A stretch of DNA of 64,000 nt. Source: Melaminivora jejuensis (GTDB lineage Bacteria > Pseudomonadota > Gammaproteobacteria > Burkholderiales > Burkholderiaceae_C). The DNA lies in contig NZ_JACWIJ010000002.1 of the NCBI RefSeq assembly GCF_017811175.1, forward strand, positions 3,641,903 through 3,705,902, written 5' to 3'. The notes under the pieces are model-generated. The model made no database searches, was not told where the DNA came from, and saw only the letters and a program-made list of their open reading frames with translations. The position numbers and the translations under genes were made by a program. This document shows positions 40,648-49,362 of the stretch, one piece after another. Within the stretch, counting starts at the first letter, position 1. Every line of letters starts with the position of its first letter.

Positions 40648-41420
40648 GCCGGCTCCCCCGGTGCGCTCTCGCGCACGCCCAGATAGGCCTGCTGCACCAC
40701 CGGCGAGGCAATCACCTCGGCGGGCGGGCCATCGGCCACCAGTTGCCCGTTGGTCAGCACGATGATGCGGTCGGCCAGCTCACGCACCACGTCCATCTTG
40801 TGCTCGACCAGCAAGATGGTCTTGCTGGCATCTCGCTTGAGCTGGCGGATCAGCTCCAGGATGACCGGCGCCTCGTCGTGGCTCATGCCGGCGGTGGGCT
40901 CGTCGAACATGTAGACCTGCGGCTCCAGCGCCATCAGCAGGGCCACTTCGAGCTTGCGCTGGTCGCCATGCGGCAGGCTGGCCACGGGGGCATCGCGGCG
41001 CAGGGTCAGCGCCACGCTGTCCACGATGGCCTGGGCGCGCTCGGTCAGCTGGCGGTGGTCGCTCCACACGCTCCACAGGTTCAGGCCACGGCGGTGGCGC
41101 CCGTCCTGCGTGGCCTGCACGGCCAGGCGCACGTTCTCCAGCACCGACAGGCCGGGAAACAGGTTGGTCAGCTGGAAGGCCCGCCCCAGCCCGGCGCGGG
41201 TGCGCGCCGAGGCCGGCAGGCCCGACAGATCGCGCCCGGCCAGCAGCACCTGCCCGCTGCTGGCCTTGAGCTGGCCCGAGATCAGGTTGAAGTAGGTCGT
41301 CTTGCCCGCGCCATTGGGGCCGACGATGGCGGTGAGCGTGCCCGGCGCAAACGCGCAGCTCACGCCATCGACGGCCACATGGCCGCCAAAGCGCACGCTC
41401 AGGGATCGGGTTTCCAGCAT
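40644..41420 (-). CDS. livG: Branched-chain amino acid-type ABC ATPase, LivG family
   Basis: 258 residues from the ATG at 41420. Walker A IVGPNGAGKTTYFNLISG, FQLTNLFPGLSVLENVRLA, a diverged signature LPHGDQRKLEVALLMA, Walker B VYMFDEPTAGMSHDE, and LLVEHKMDVVRELADRI. The LSxG-like motif reads LPHGD, as is common in LivG. An 82-base gap holding a REP half unit separates it from the binding-protein gene. Confidence 0.94.
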   Translation of the reverse strand: MLETRSLSVRFGGHVAVDGVSCAFAPGTLTAIVGPNGAGKTTYFNLISGQLKASSGQVLLAGRDLSGLPASARTRAGLGRAFQLTNLFPGLSVLENVRLAVQATQDGRHRRGLNLWSVWSDHRQLTERAQAIVDSVALTLRRDAPVASLPHGDQRKLEVALLMALEPQVYMFDEPTAGMSHDEAPVILELIRQLKRDASKTILLVEHKMDVVRELADRIIVLTNGQLVADGPPAEVIASPVVQQAYLGVRESAPGEPA

Positions 41421-41454
41421 GGGTTTCGGGCGAGAAACGGATGGTTGGGCTGTG

Positions 41455-41485
41455 ACTCCTTCCCCCTCTGGGGGGAGGAAGCGAG
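41455..41485. repeat. REP-like half unit between livG and the binding-protein gene
   Basis: ACTCCTTCCCCCTCTGGGGG then GAGGAAGCG. Confidence 0.7.
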
Positions 41486-41502
41486 ACAACAAGAGCGGGT
41501 TT

Positions 41503-42690
41503 TCAGCGCTGATTGCGGATGGGGATCTGCATCTCTTCGGGCTTGATCTCGCGCACCAGCTCGGGCACGCCCCAGGCAAAGGCCGGGTCGGCCTTGATCT
41601 TGAAGTGGTACATGCTCTGCATGGCCTGGTGGTCTTCGCGCCTGAAGGTCATCAAGCCCTTGGGCGTCTCGAAGCTCATGCCCTCCATGGCCTTGATCAG
41701 GGTGTTGGCGCGGGTTTCGCCGCCGGTCTTCTTCAGCGCGGCGACGATGGCCATGGCAGCGGAAAAGCCCCCGGCGGTGAAGAAGTCCGGCGGCGACTTG
41801 AACTCACGATAGTGCTCGGCCACCAGGGCCTCGTTGACCGGGTTCTTGGGGATGCCGAAATAGTAGTACGTCGCGCCCTCCATGCCGGGGAAGTTCTTGT
41901 AGCTGGCCATGGCCGGCAGGATGTTGCCGCCGGTGGCGATCTCGATGCCGTAGCGCTTCAAGTCCAGGTCGGCGATCTTGAACGGGTTGCCCGCGCCGGC
42001 CCAGACGATCCAGATGATCTTGCGCCCGGGCTGATCCTTGAGCTTGTCGATCAGGCGCTGGGCGCCGGCGGTGAAGTCGGTGGTGTTGGTGGGCAGGTAC
42101 TCCTCGTGTACCAGCTTGGCATTCTTGAGCGCGTCCTTGAAGGCTTTCACGCCATCGCGGCCAAAGGCGTAATCCTGCGCCAGTGTGGCGATGGTGACGC
42201 CCGGCTTGTCGATGGCCACGGCATTGCTGATGGCGTCCTGGCTGGAGTTGCGCCCGGTGCGGAAGATGTATTTGTTCCACTTGTCGCCGGTGATGGAGTC
42301 GGCCACGGCCGGCTCGACCAGCAAAATCTTCTTGTACTCCTCGGCCACCGGCAGCATGGCCAGCGCCACGCCCGAGGAGGTCGGGCCGACCGCCAGATCG
42401 GCCTTGTCGTCCGAGTAGGCCGCCGCCAGCAGGCTCTTGCCCAGGTCGGGCTTGCCCTGATCGTCCTTTTCCAGCACCACCAGCTTCTTGCCGTTGACGG
42501 CCATGGTGCCGCCAGTGGCGTAGTTCAAGCCCATCATCAGGCCGGTCTGGGTCTGTTTGCCGTAGGCCTCCAGCGGCCCGGTCTTGCTGTAGATGTGGGC
42601 GATGCGGATCTCGGACTGGGCCAGGGCGGAGGTGGACAGCGCGGCGGTGGCTGCGAGGGCGGCCAGGGCCACCAGGGAGCGGCGATACAT
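41503..42690 (-). CDS. Branched-chain amino acid-type ABC substrate-binding protein
   Basis: 395 residues from the ATG at 42690, with AGGAG upstream. Type I periplasmic binding protein (Peripla_BP_6): signal peptide MYRRSLVALAALAATAALST with cleavage near ALAQ, then SEIRIAHIYSKTGPLEAYGK, VGPTSSGVALAMLPVAEEYK and FRTGRNSSQDAISNAVA. First gene of the operon livK-type/G/F/H/M/hydrolase. The true ligand is not evident; relatives take up amino acids, amides or small aromatic acids. A -24/-12 promoter lies upstream. Confidence 0.92.
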   Translation of the reverse strand: MYRRSLVALAALAATAALSTSALAQSEIRIAHIYSKTGPLEAYGKQTQTGLMMGLNYATGGTMAVNGKKLVVLEKDDQGKPDLGKSLLAAAYSDDKADLAVGPTSSGVALAMLPVAEEYKKILLVEPAVADSITGDKWNKYIFRTGRNSSQDAISNAVAIDKPGVTIATLAQDYAFGRDGVKAFKDALKNAKLVHEEYLPTNTTDFTAGAQRLIDKLKDQPGRKIIWIVWAGAGNPFKIADLDLKRYGIEIATGGNILPAMASYKNFPGMEGATYYYFGIPKNPVNEALVAEHYREFKSPPDFFTAGGFSAAMAIVAALKKTGGETRANTLIKAMEGMSFETPKGLMTFRREDHQAMQSMYHFKIKADPAFAWGVPELVREIKPEEMQIPIRNQR

Positions 42691-42741
42691 GGCGAAGGTC
42701 TCCTGTTGTGAATTTGTGAGTGAAGTAAATGGACAAGCTAT

Positions 42742-42757
42742 TGCACAAGCCGTGCCA
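42742..42757 (-). promoter_or_regulatory. Sigma-54 (-24/-12) promoter of the liv-type operon
   Basis: Minus strand TGGCACGGCTTGTGCA: GG and GC are separated by exactly 10 bases, and TGGCAC matches the -24 element fully. It lies 52 bases before the binding-protein ATG, directly downstream of a sigma-54 activator gene. Confidence 0.8.
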
Positions 42758-42769
42758 GTTCTGAATGGC

Positions 42770-42789
42770 TGTGCGTTGTGCGTTGTGCG
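42770..42789. promoter_or_regulatory. Tandem TGTGCGT motifs upstream of the sigma-54 promoter
   Basis: TGTGCGTTGTGCGTTGTGCG: three units with 7-base spacing, about 15-30 bases upstream of the -24 element. The same motif forms an inverted repeat upstream of the neighbouring activator gene (44534-44583). Confidence 0.5.
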
Positions 42790-42882
42790 GTATGGGTTCT
42801 GCGAATGCTCACGCCAAGCGCTCAATTCGAAAAAATGGCCTGATGGCCCGCCCTCATTCTTGTATCTGTCCGGATTTCAGGC

Positions 42883-42909
42883 AAAAAACTGCCTGGAATC
42901 CAGGCAGTT
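42883..42909 (-). terminator. Terminator of the sigma-54 activator gene
   Basis: Stem AACTGCCTGG / CCAGGCAGTT with a 3-base loop, followed on the minus strand by TTTTTT, just after the activator stop at 42916. Confidence 0.9.
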
Positions 42910-42915
42910 GCTCGA

Positions 42916-44489
42916 TCAATGATCAGGGTTTTCCAGTATCACGCTACCCAGTCTCTCGTACAGCTTGGCACGCGAGATGCCCAGGGTGCGCGCCGTGGCC
43001 AGCTTGTTGCCGCCGTGGGCGCGCAGGGCGGCGGTGATGGCGCGCCGCTCCAGCTCGGCGATCTGCTGCGGCAGCGGGCGCAGCAGCAGTGCCTCGCTGT
43101 CCGCTGCCTGGGCGGTGCTGGCGGCGTCCGGCGCGCCGTGCGGTGCATCATCCAGCGGGGCGGCGGCAACTGGCTCGCTGCCGGCCTCGCGCAGCACGCG
43201 CGCCAGTTGCGCGGCATCCAGGCTTTGGCGGTCGCTGCGCATGGCGGCCTGTTCCAGCACGTTGCGCAGTTCGCGGATGTTGCCGCGCCAGGGCTGGCCT
43301 GCCAGCAGAGCCAGGGCATCGGGCAGCAGCTCGGGCGGGGCGTCGCCGCCCCGCAGCGCCAGCTCCTCGCCCAGTGCCTCGACCAGCGCCGGGATGTCGC
43401 CGCGCCGCTCGCGCAGCGGCGGCACGCGAATCGGCAGCACGTGCAGGCGGTAGAACAGGTCTTCGCGAAAGCGCCCGGCGCGCACCAGGGCGGGCAGGTC
43501 ACGCGAGGTCGCGGCCAGCACGCGCACGTCGAAGGGCACCAGCCGGTTGCTGCCCAGCGGCTCGATCTCGCCCTCCTGCAGCGCCCGCAGCAGCTTGGCC
43601 TGCAGGTGGATGGACATGTCGCCGATCTCGTCCAGGAACAGCGTGCCGCCGTCGGCCAGCTTGAACTTGCCGTCGCGCCCGCGCCGGTCGGCGCCGGTGT
43701 AGGCGCCGGGAGCGACGCCGAAGAACTCGGCCTCCAGCAGCGTCTCGGGGATGGCGGCGATGTTGACGCTGACAAACGGCCCGCCGGCGCGGCTGGAAGC
43801 GGCATGGATGGCGTGCGCCAGCAGCTCCTTGCCGGTGCCGGTCTCGCCCAGCAGCAGCACCGGGCTGCTGGAGCCGGCGGCGCGGCGTGCCTGGCGCTTG
43901 ACCTCGGCCGCCGCCGGGCTGGTGCCGATGAAGCTGGCGAAGGTGTACTTGGCCCGGCGCTGGCCGTGGCCGGCGCTGTTGGCCAGGGGTGGCTGCGCCG
44001 TGCGGCCAGTTCGCGCCGGGCGTCGTCCAGATCCTGCTGCATCTGCGCGAATTTGCTGATGAGCGGGCGCAGCGTGGTCTGCGGGTGCTCGAAGAAGACC
44101 ATGCCGATGGCGCCGATGATGCCGCCCGCCTCGTCGCGCAGCGGGATGCGGCTGACCACGAAGGTGCCGGCGCGGTTGGTGAGCAGGTCGATCAGCTCGG
44201 GCTGGCCGGTCTCCAGCACGCGGCGCATCTGCGTGCCGGGGATGGCGTCCTCGACCATGTGGCCGAGGAAGTCATCGACCGACTGCAGGCCCAGCGCCGG
44301 CAGAAAGCGCTGGTAGCTGTCGTTGACCCAGACGATGCGCCCGCTCCTGTCGATCAGGAACATGCCCTGGCTGATGCTGGAAAACAGCTCGAACATGGAG
44401 CGTGCGGCCAGCGCGTGGATGCCCTGGGCGTCCAGGGGCAGGGTACTCGATGACGTGGACAGTGGTGGGGTGGGGGCCGAGGCAGGCAT
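42916..44489 (-). CDS. PAS/AAA+/Fis sigma-54-dependent activator (frameshifted)
   Basis: Activates sigma-54 RNA polymerase. From the ATG at 44489: N-terminal PAS domain ([34 protein letters not shown]), a linker helix, AAA+ domain with Walker [18 protein letters not shown], the sigma-contact loop GAYTGAD (variant of GAFTGA), [35 protein letters not shown], and a C-terminal Fis-type helix-turn-helix ([20 protein letters not shown]). One base is missing at about 43989-43993 (LAARRSHP then nonsense); restoring it gives 524 residues. Its position and the -24/-12 promoter make the liv-type operon its likely target, with the PAS domain sensing a related ligand. Confidence 0.9.
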
Positions 44490-44533
44490 TGGACAATCGT
44501 AGCGCCCGGCCCCTGGCCGGGGCCATGAGGCTG

Positions 44534-44583
44534 GTTGTGCGTTGTGCGTCGGAGCTCTGGGCTGTTCGCGCACAACGCACAAC
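44534..44583. promoter_or_regulatory. Inverted GTTGTGCGTTGTGCG repeat upstream of the activator gene
   Basis: GTTGTGCGTTGTGCG at 44534-44548 and its exact reverse complement CGCACAACGCACAAC at 44569-44583, separated by 20 bases, 45-95 bases upstream of the activator ATG. Confidence 0.6.
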
Positions 44584-44585
44584 GC

Positions 44586-45715
44586 TCATGGCACAACCAT
44601 TGGGGCGACGTCTGCCTGCCGGATGCCTTGGGCGCTCGCCCGGCCCAGGTTCAGACCCAGGAAGTGATCCAGGATGTGGAAATGGTCGTCGTGGAACTGG
44701 TCCTCCAGCGCTGCCAGCGCCGCCACGTCCACCCACTGCGCGGCGCTGGCGTCGTCGCCGCCGCGCACTTCGGGCAGGGCGGCGTCCCCCAGATCGAAGC
44801 AATGCACATGGCTGATGACGCGCCCGCGCTGGCTGCGTTCGGGGTGGTCGAACACGGCCACGTCGCGCAGCGCGGCGCGCAGCGTGGCCTCGGGCAGGGT
44901 GCAGTGCGTCTCCTCGGCCAGCTCGCGCAGGCAGGACTGCCACAGCGTCTCGCGCGGCTCGATGAAGCCGCCGGGCAGGGCCAGCAGTCCCCGGCCCGGC
45001 GCCTGGGCGCGGCGGATCAGCAGCACCTTGCCCTGGCACAGCAGCAGCGCATCAACGGTCACGAAAACCGGCGGATAGGGCGCGCAGGCCCACTCGGAGC
45101 GGTACTCGCGCAGCATCTGCCACTCGCGCTGCAGCTCGGCGTAGGCCGGCGTATGGGCAGCGGCGCGCAGCCGGGCCTGGGTGGGCGGGGGCAGGTCGGG
45201 CAGCAGCGGGGCGAGGGCTGCGTCCAACGCGGCATCCAGCTCGGCGGGTGGGTGCGTGGTGCCCGGCGCTGGAGGCGGCAGGGCGCCCAGCCAGGCATCG
45301 CGGATGCGTGTGGCGTCCATGCCGCCCTGGCGCGGCAGGCTGACCAGCTGCCAGTCCGGGAACCAATCCAGATAGCTGCTGCTGGCGTCCTTGAAATGAC
45401 CGACCAGGGCGATGCGCGCACCGGCCCCGGCGTGCGGCGCCACGGCGGCGCGCACGGCGTCGGCCCAGCGTGTCTGGTCGTAGTAGTCGCGCACCGGCAG
45501 CACGTACAGGCGCTGGGCGCCGGCCTCGGGGCGGCGCCCAGCAGCATGGCGGCGCGCTCCTGCCAGGTGAAGGGGTTGCGCGGCGTGCGTGCCTGGTGCG
45601 CCGAGCCGGCAATCACCAGCACCCGCCGCGCCTGGGCCAGGGCGTGGCGCAGCAGGGCAACGTGGCCGCTGTGTACGGGCTGGAAGCGGCCAATCAGGAG
45701 AGCCAGATCGAACAT
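44586..45715 (-). CDS. nadM: NadM-Nudix: bifunctional NMN adenylyltransferase/Nudix hydrolase (frameshifted)
   Basis: NAD metabolism enzyme. From the ATG at 45715: nucleotidyltransferase domain with [17 protein letters not shown] (HxGH motif), [15 protein letters not shown], then [11 protein letters not shown] and the C-terminal adenylyltransferase motif [10 protein letters not shown]. The second domain is Nudix: [20 protein letters not shown] and RELAEETH. The frame breaks at about 45530-45537 in a CGCCCCG run; the continuation reads [17 protein letters not shown]. Adding one base gives 376 residues. Probably makes NAD from NMN, with ADP-ribose hydrolysis by the Nudix half. Confidence 0.9.
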
Positions 45716-45827
45716 GGGTGATGGAGGTTCAGCTAGGGATCTGCGCAGTATGAAGCGGCTGCGGCGTGGCGGCTGGAGCCTGGTTTCTGCGGGCGCTGTG
45801 GAGTCTGGGCCTTCCTACAATGCCCCG

Positions 45828-47374
45828 ATGGCCCGCAAGCAACTCCCCATCGGCATCCAGACCCTGGCCAAGATCCGTGCCAAGGACTGCTACTACGTGG
45901 ACAAGACGCCGATTGCGCTGCGGCTGATAGCGCAAGGCTCGTACTTTTTCCTGTCGCGTCCGAGGCGCTTCGGCAAGAGCCTGTTCCTGGACACGCTCAA
46001 GGAGCTGTTCGAGGGTAACCGGGCGCTGTTCGAGGGGTTGCACGCCGAGCAGCACTGGGATTGGTCAGTCAAGTACCCGGTGCTGCGCTTCAGCTTTGGC
46101 GGTGGCATGGTGCAGGATGCTGCCGACCTGCAATCACGCCTGGACTCGCACCTCAAGCGCTATGAGGACGAAACCGGCTGCCCGCGCACCGACAGCAGCC
46201 ACGCCGAGCGCTTTCGCAGCCTGATCCACCATCTGGCCGAGCAGACCGGCCAGCGCGTGGTGGTGCTGATCGACGAATACGACAAGCCCATCCTCGACCG
46301 CATCGAAGACCAGGACGTGGCGCTGCAGCTGCGCGAGGTGCTCAAGGACTTTTATTCCGTCATCAAGGACAGCGACGCGCACATCCGCTTTGCCTTGCTG
46401 ACCGGTGTATCCAAGTTCAGCAAGGTGAGCATCTTCTCGGGCCTGAACAACCTGGAAGACATCACCATCAGCCCCGAGTACAGCAGCATCTGCGGCTACA
46501 CCGACCACGATGTGGACACCGTCTTTGCGCCCGAGCTGCCCGGCCTGGATCGAGGCGAGATCCGGCGCTGGTACAACGGCTACAGCTGGCGCGGCGAGTC
46601 GGTCTACAACCCTTCGATGTGCTGCTGCTGTTTCGCAACCGCCAGTTCCAGCCCTACTGGTTCGAGACCGGCACGCCCACCTTTTTGGTCAAGCTGCTCA
46701 CGCGGCGGCGCCAGTTCACGCCCGCGCTGGAAAACGTCTTCGAGTCGGCCACGCTGCTGTCGAGCTTCGAGGTGGACAACATCGCCACCGAAGCGCTGCT
46801 GTTCCAGGCCGGCTACCTCACCATCACCGGCGAGCGCTACCGCCCCGGGCGGCTGGCGCTGCAGCTGTCCTATCCCAACCTGGAAGTCAAGACCAGCCTG
46901 AACAACAGCCTGCTGGGCGCACTGTGCGGCGCCACCGAAGTGCCCGAGCGCTACATCAACCCGGTCTATGACCTGCTCGAAGCGGGCGACCTCGCGGGGC
47001 TGCAGCAACTGCTGCACAGCTTCTTTGCCAGCATCCCGCACGACTGGTACCGGGGCAACCCCATCGCCCAATACGAGGGCTACTGGGCCAGCGTCTTCTA
47101 CAGCTACTTTGCTGCGCTGGGGCTGGACATGGTGCTGGAGGACGCCACCAACCAAGGCCGCATCGACATGGCGCTGCGCTGGCTGGGGCAGACCTGGCTG
47201 TTCGAGTTCAAGGTCGTGGAGCTGGTGCCTGAAGGGCGGGCCATCGAGCAGCTGCAACAGAAAAACTACGCCGACAAATACCGCGCCAGCGGGCCGGTGC
47301 ATCTGGTGGGCGTGGAGTTCAGCCGCGAGAGCCGCAACATCGTGGCATTCGATACGCTGACCGTGGGTAGCTGA
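45828..47374 (+). CDS. AAA-ATPase-like / PD-(D/E)XK nuclease family protein (frameshifted)
   Basis: From the ATG at 45828: MARKQLPIGIQTLAKIRA, YYVDKTPIALRLI, the P-loop-like SRPRRFGKSLFLDTLKELFEG and VVVLIDEYDKPILD (Walker B-like). These define the AAA-ATPase_like family (DUF1703 type). The C-terminal half carries the nuclease-fold module (LNNSLLGALCGATEV, GRIDMALRW, WLFEFKV and the QQKNYADKYRASG segment, with D and ExK residues). The frame breaks at about 46610 (VYNP then SMCCCC); one restored base gives NPFDVLLLFRNRQF and 515 residues. The role is unknown; the family is often multi-copy and proposed to be mobile or defence-related. Confidence 0.82.
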
Positions 47375-47432
47375 GGCGCTTGCTTCCTCTGCCTCTTGAG
47401 GGTGCGTCTTCACCCCCTCATCCTTTGAGGAG

Positions 47433-47560
47433 CACCTCTTCCCCCCTCCCCCCCTGGGGGAGGGCTGGGGTGGGGGCCAGCGACGCTGGCCGCACGGCAT
47501 GGCGCGCCAGAACCAGCCGGCCCCCATCCCGGCCTTCCCCCAGCGGGGGAAGGAGCCAGG
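47433..47560. repeat. Paired REP-like palindromes
   Basis: CTCCCCCCCTGGGGGAGGGC with TGGGGTGGGGGCC on the left and GGCCCCCATCCCGGCCTTCC with CCCAGCGGGGGAAGGAGCC on the right. Confidence 0.87.
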
Positions 47561-47628
47561 ACAGCGCACGCCTGCATCGGGCGCAGCGCATGGCAGCACA
47601 CCGCCTGCATCAGCCCCGCAGAACTCCT

Positions 47629-47690
47629 GTTTTGATAGCTGTCAGTGCTTGCCCGGCAAGGGTTTGCAGCCGATTTGACCTGAAAATCAG
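47629..47690 (-). repeat. Dispersed repeat family A, minus-oriented copy
   Basis: Minus strand: AAATCGGCTGCAAACCCTTG then CCGGGCAAGCACTGACAGCT and ATCAAAA. Confidence 0.85.
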
Positions 47691-47771
47691 CAAAAAAACG
47701 CCGCAAAACCCCGCCTCCAGACCCCAGGCCGCCCCAAAACCGTCCGAAGCAGCCTGTTTCCGCTCTGTTTT

Positions 47772-47832
47772 AACAATCAAATCAGCCTGAAAGCCCCGTC
47801 TGGCAAGCGCTGATAGCTATTATTTTTGATAA
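47772..47832 (+). repeat. Dispersed repeat family A, plus-oriented copy
   Basis: AAATCAGCCTGAAAGCCCCG then TCTGGCAAGCGCTGATAGCT and ATTATTTTTGAT. Confidence 0.85.
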
Positions 47833-47990
47833 TTCTTCACCCCCGCATCGATGGTGCCTGCCGGGATGCGCCGATGCTGCCTGAGCACCGGGCCGGGCAA
47901 TCGCCCATGCGACAGGGGCGCCCGTACCCGGGCCGGCACAATGATTGCCGCTTGTTTTCCCTCACTCACAACCCTACGGAGACCCCCACC

Positions 47991-48779
47991 ATGGCACGCA
48001 CGGTGCAGCAACTTTTCGATCTTTCCGGCAAGACTGCCCTGGTCACGGGCGGCTCGCGCGGCCTGGGCCTGCAGATGGCCCATGCCCTGGGCGAGGCCGG
48101 CGCGCGCATCGTGCTCAGCTCGCGCAAGGCGCAGGACTTGCAGGAGGCCGCCGCCGAACTGCAGGCCGCTGGCATCGACGCCCAGTGGATCGCCGCCGAC
48201 TGCGCCAGCGAGGACGACATCCAGCGCCTGGCGCGCGAGACGCTGGCCCTGCTCGGCCACGTGGACATCCTGGTCAACAACGCCGGCGCCAGCTGGGGCG
48301 CACCGGCCGAAGACCACCCCACCGCCGCCTGGGACAAGGTCATGAACCTGAACGTGCGCGGCTACTTCCTGCTGTCGCAGGCGATTGCCAAGGGCAGCAT
48401 GATCGGGCGCAAGGGCGGGCGCATCATCAACATTGCCTCCATTGCCGGCCTGGGCGGCAACCCGGCGCAGATGAAGACCATCGCCTACAACACCTCCAAG
48501 GGCGCAGTCATCAATTTCACGCGCGCGCTGGCCGGCGAGTGGGGCGGCTACGGCATCACCGTCAACGCCATCTGCCCGGGCTTCTTCAAGACCAAGATGG
48601 CCACTGTGCTGATCGAGCAGCTGGGCGAGGAAAAAATGGCCCTCCAGGCGCCGCTGCGCCGCCTGGGCGACGACGAAGACCTCAAGGGCATCACGCTGCT
48701 GTACGCCAGCGACGCCGGCAAGCACATCACCGGCCAGTGGCTGGCGGTGGACGGCGGCGTGAGCGCGCTGGTCGGCTGA
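47991..48779 (+). CDS. SDR-family oxidoreductase
   Basis: 262 residues from the ATG at 47991. Classical short-chain dehydrogenase: cofactor loop LVTGGSRGLGLQMA, structural NNAGASWG, and the catalytic Ser then YNTSKGAVINF (YxxxK). C-terminal GQWLAVDGGVSALVG matches beta-ketoacyl or 3-hydroxyacyl reductase-like SDRs. The substrate is not determined. The stop overlaps the downstream thioesterase start as TGATG, so the pair is coupled. Confidence 0.92.
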   Translation: MARTVQQLFDLSGKTALVTGGSRGLGLQMAHALGEAGARIVLSSRKAQDLQEAAAELQAAGIDAQWIAADCASEDDIQRLARETLALLGHVDILVNNAGASWGAPAEDHPTAAWDKVMNLNVRGYFLLSQAIAKGSMIGRKGGRIINIASIAGLGGNPAQMKTIAYNTSKGAVINFTRALAGEWGGYGITVNAICPGFFKTKMATVLIEQLGEEKMALQAPLRRLGDDEDLKGITLLYASDAGKHITGQWLAVDGGVSALVG

Positions 48780-49243
48780 TGGCAATGGACATGCAGACGC
48801 AGGCGCAAGGGTCGCAGCAGCCCGGGCGCGACGTGCTGGACTTCGGCGCCGACATCCCCTTCATCCGCGAGCTGGGTGTCACGCTGCACCACATGGCCGA
48901 TGGCGAGTCCGAGCTGCGCTACCAGGTGCAGCCGCGCCACACCAACTCCTTTGCCGTGGCGCACGGCGGCGTCACCATGACGCTGCTGGACGTGGCCATG
49001 GCCGTGGCGGCGCGCAGCGTGACGCCCGACATGGGCGTGGTCACCATCGAGATGAAGACCAGCTTCATGCAGCCCTCGCGCGGCGCCCTGGTGGCGCGCG
49101 GGCGGCTGCTGCACCGCACGCGCTCGACGGCCTTTGCCGAGGCCACCGTCCACGACCAAGAGGGGCGCCTGTGCAGCCAGTCCACCGGCACCTTCCGCTA
49201 CGTGCCGCGCGCCGACGCCAGCGCCCAGCCGGCCACCGACTGA
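48779..49243 (+). CDS. PaaI-type hotdog thioesterase
   Basis: 154 residues from the ATG at 48779 (TGATG overlap with the SDR). Hotdog fold with the PaaI/YdiI-type motif NSFAVAHGGVTMTLLDVAMA and VTIEMKTSFMQPSRGALVARG. It probably hydrolyses an acyl-CoA thioester. Together with the flanking SDR and reductases it suggests processing of a hydroxyacyl/enoyl compound. Confidence 0.9.
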   Translation: MAMDMQTQAQGSQQPGRDVLDFGADIPFIRELGVTLHHMADGESELRYQVQPRHTNSFAVAHGGVTMTLLDVAMAVAARSVTPDMGVVTIEMKTSFMQPSRGALVARGRLLHRTRSTAFAEATVHDQEGRLCSQSTGTFRYVPRADASAQPATD

Positions 49244-49284
49244 AACCGCCCGAAACCTGGGATTCCCCTCCGGGTTATGGGTCA

Positions 49285-49340
49285 AAAGTGCTGGAAAGCC
49301 TTGCCAGGCAAGCGCTGATAGCTATCAATTTTGAATATCA
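49285..49340 (+). repeat. Dispersed repeat family A, intergenic copy
   Basis: GCTGGAAAGCCTTGCCAGGC then AAGCGCTGATAGCTATCAATT; between the thioesterase and reductase genes. Confidence 0.87.
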
Positions 49341-49362
49341 TTGTGCAACTCAAGGAGTGACC

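Larger units (their letters stand above)
47375..47990. other. 616-base intergenic region filled by repeats
   Basis: No convincing gene. It holds a REP-like pair (47433-47560), two family A copies in opposite orientation (47629-47690 and 47772-47832) and the promoter region of the downstream SDR gene. Confidence 0.75.
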
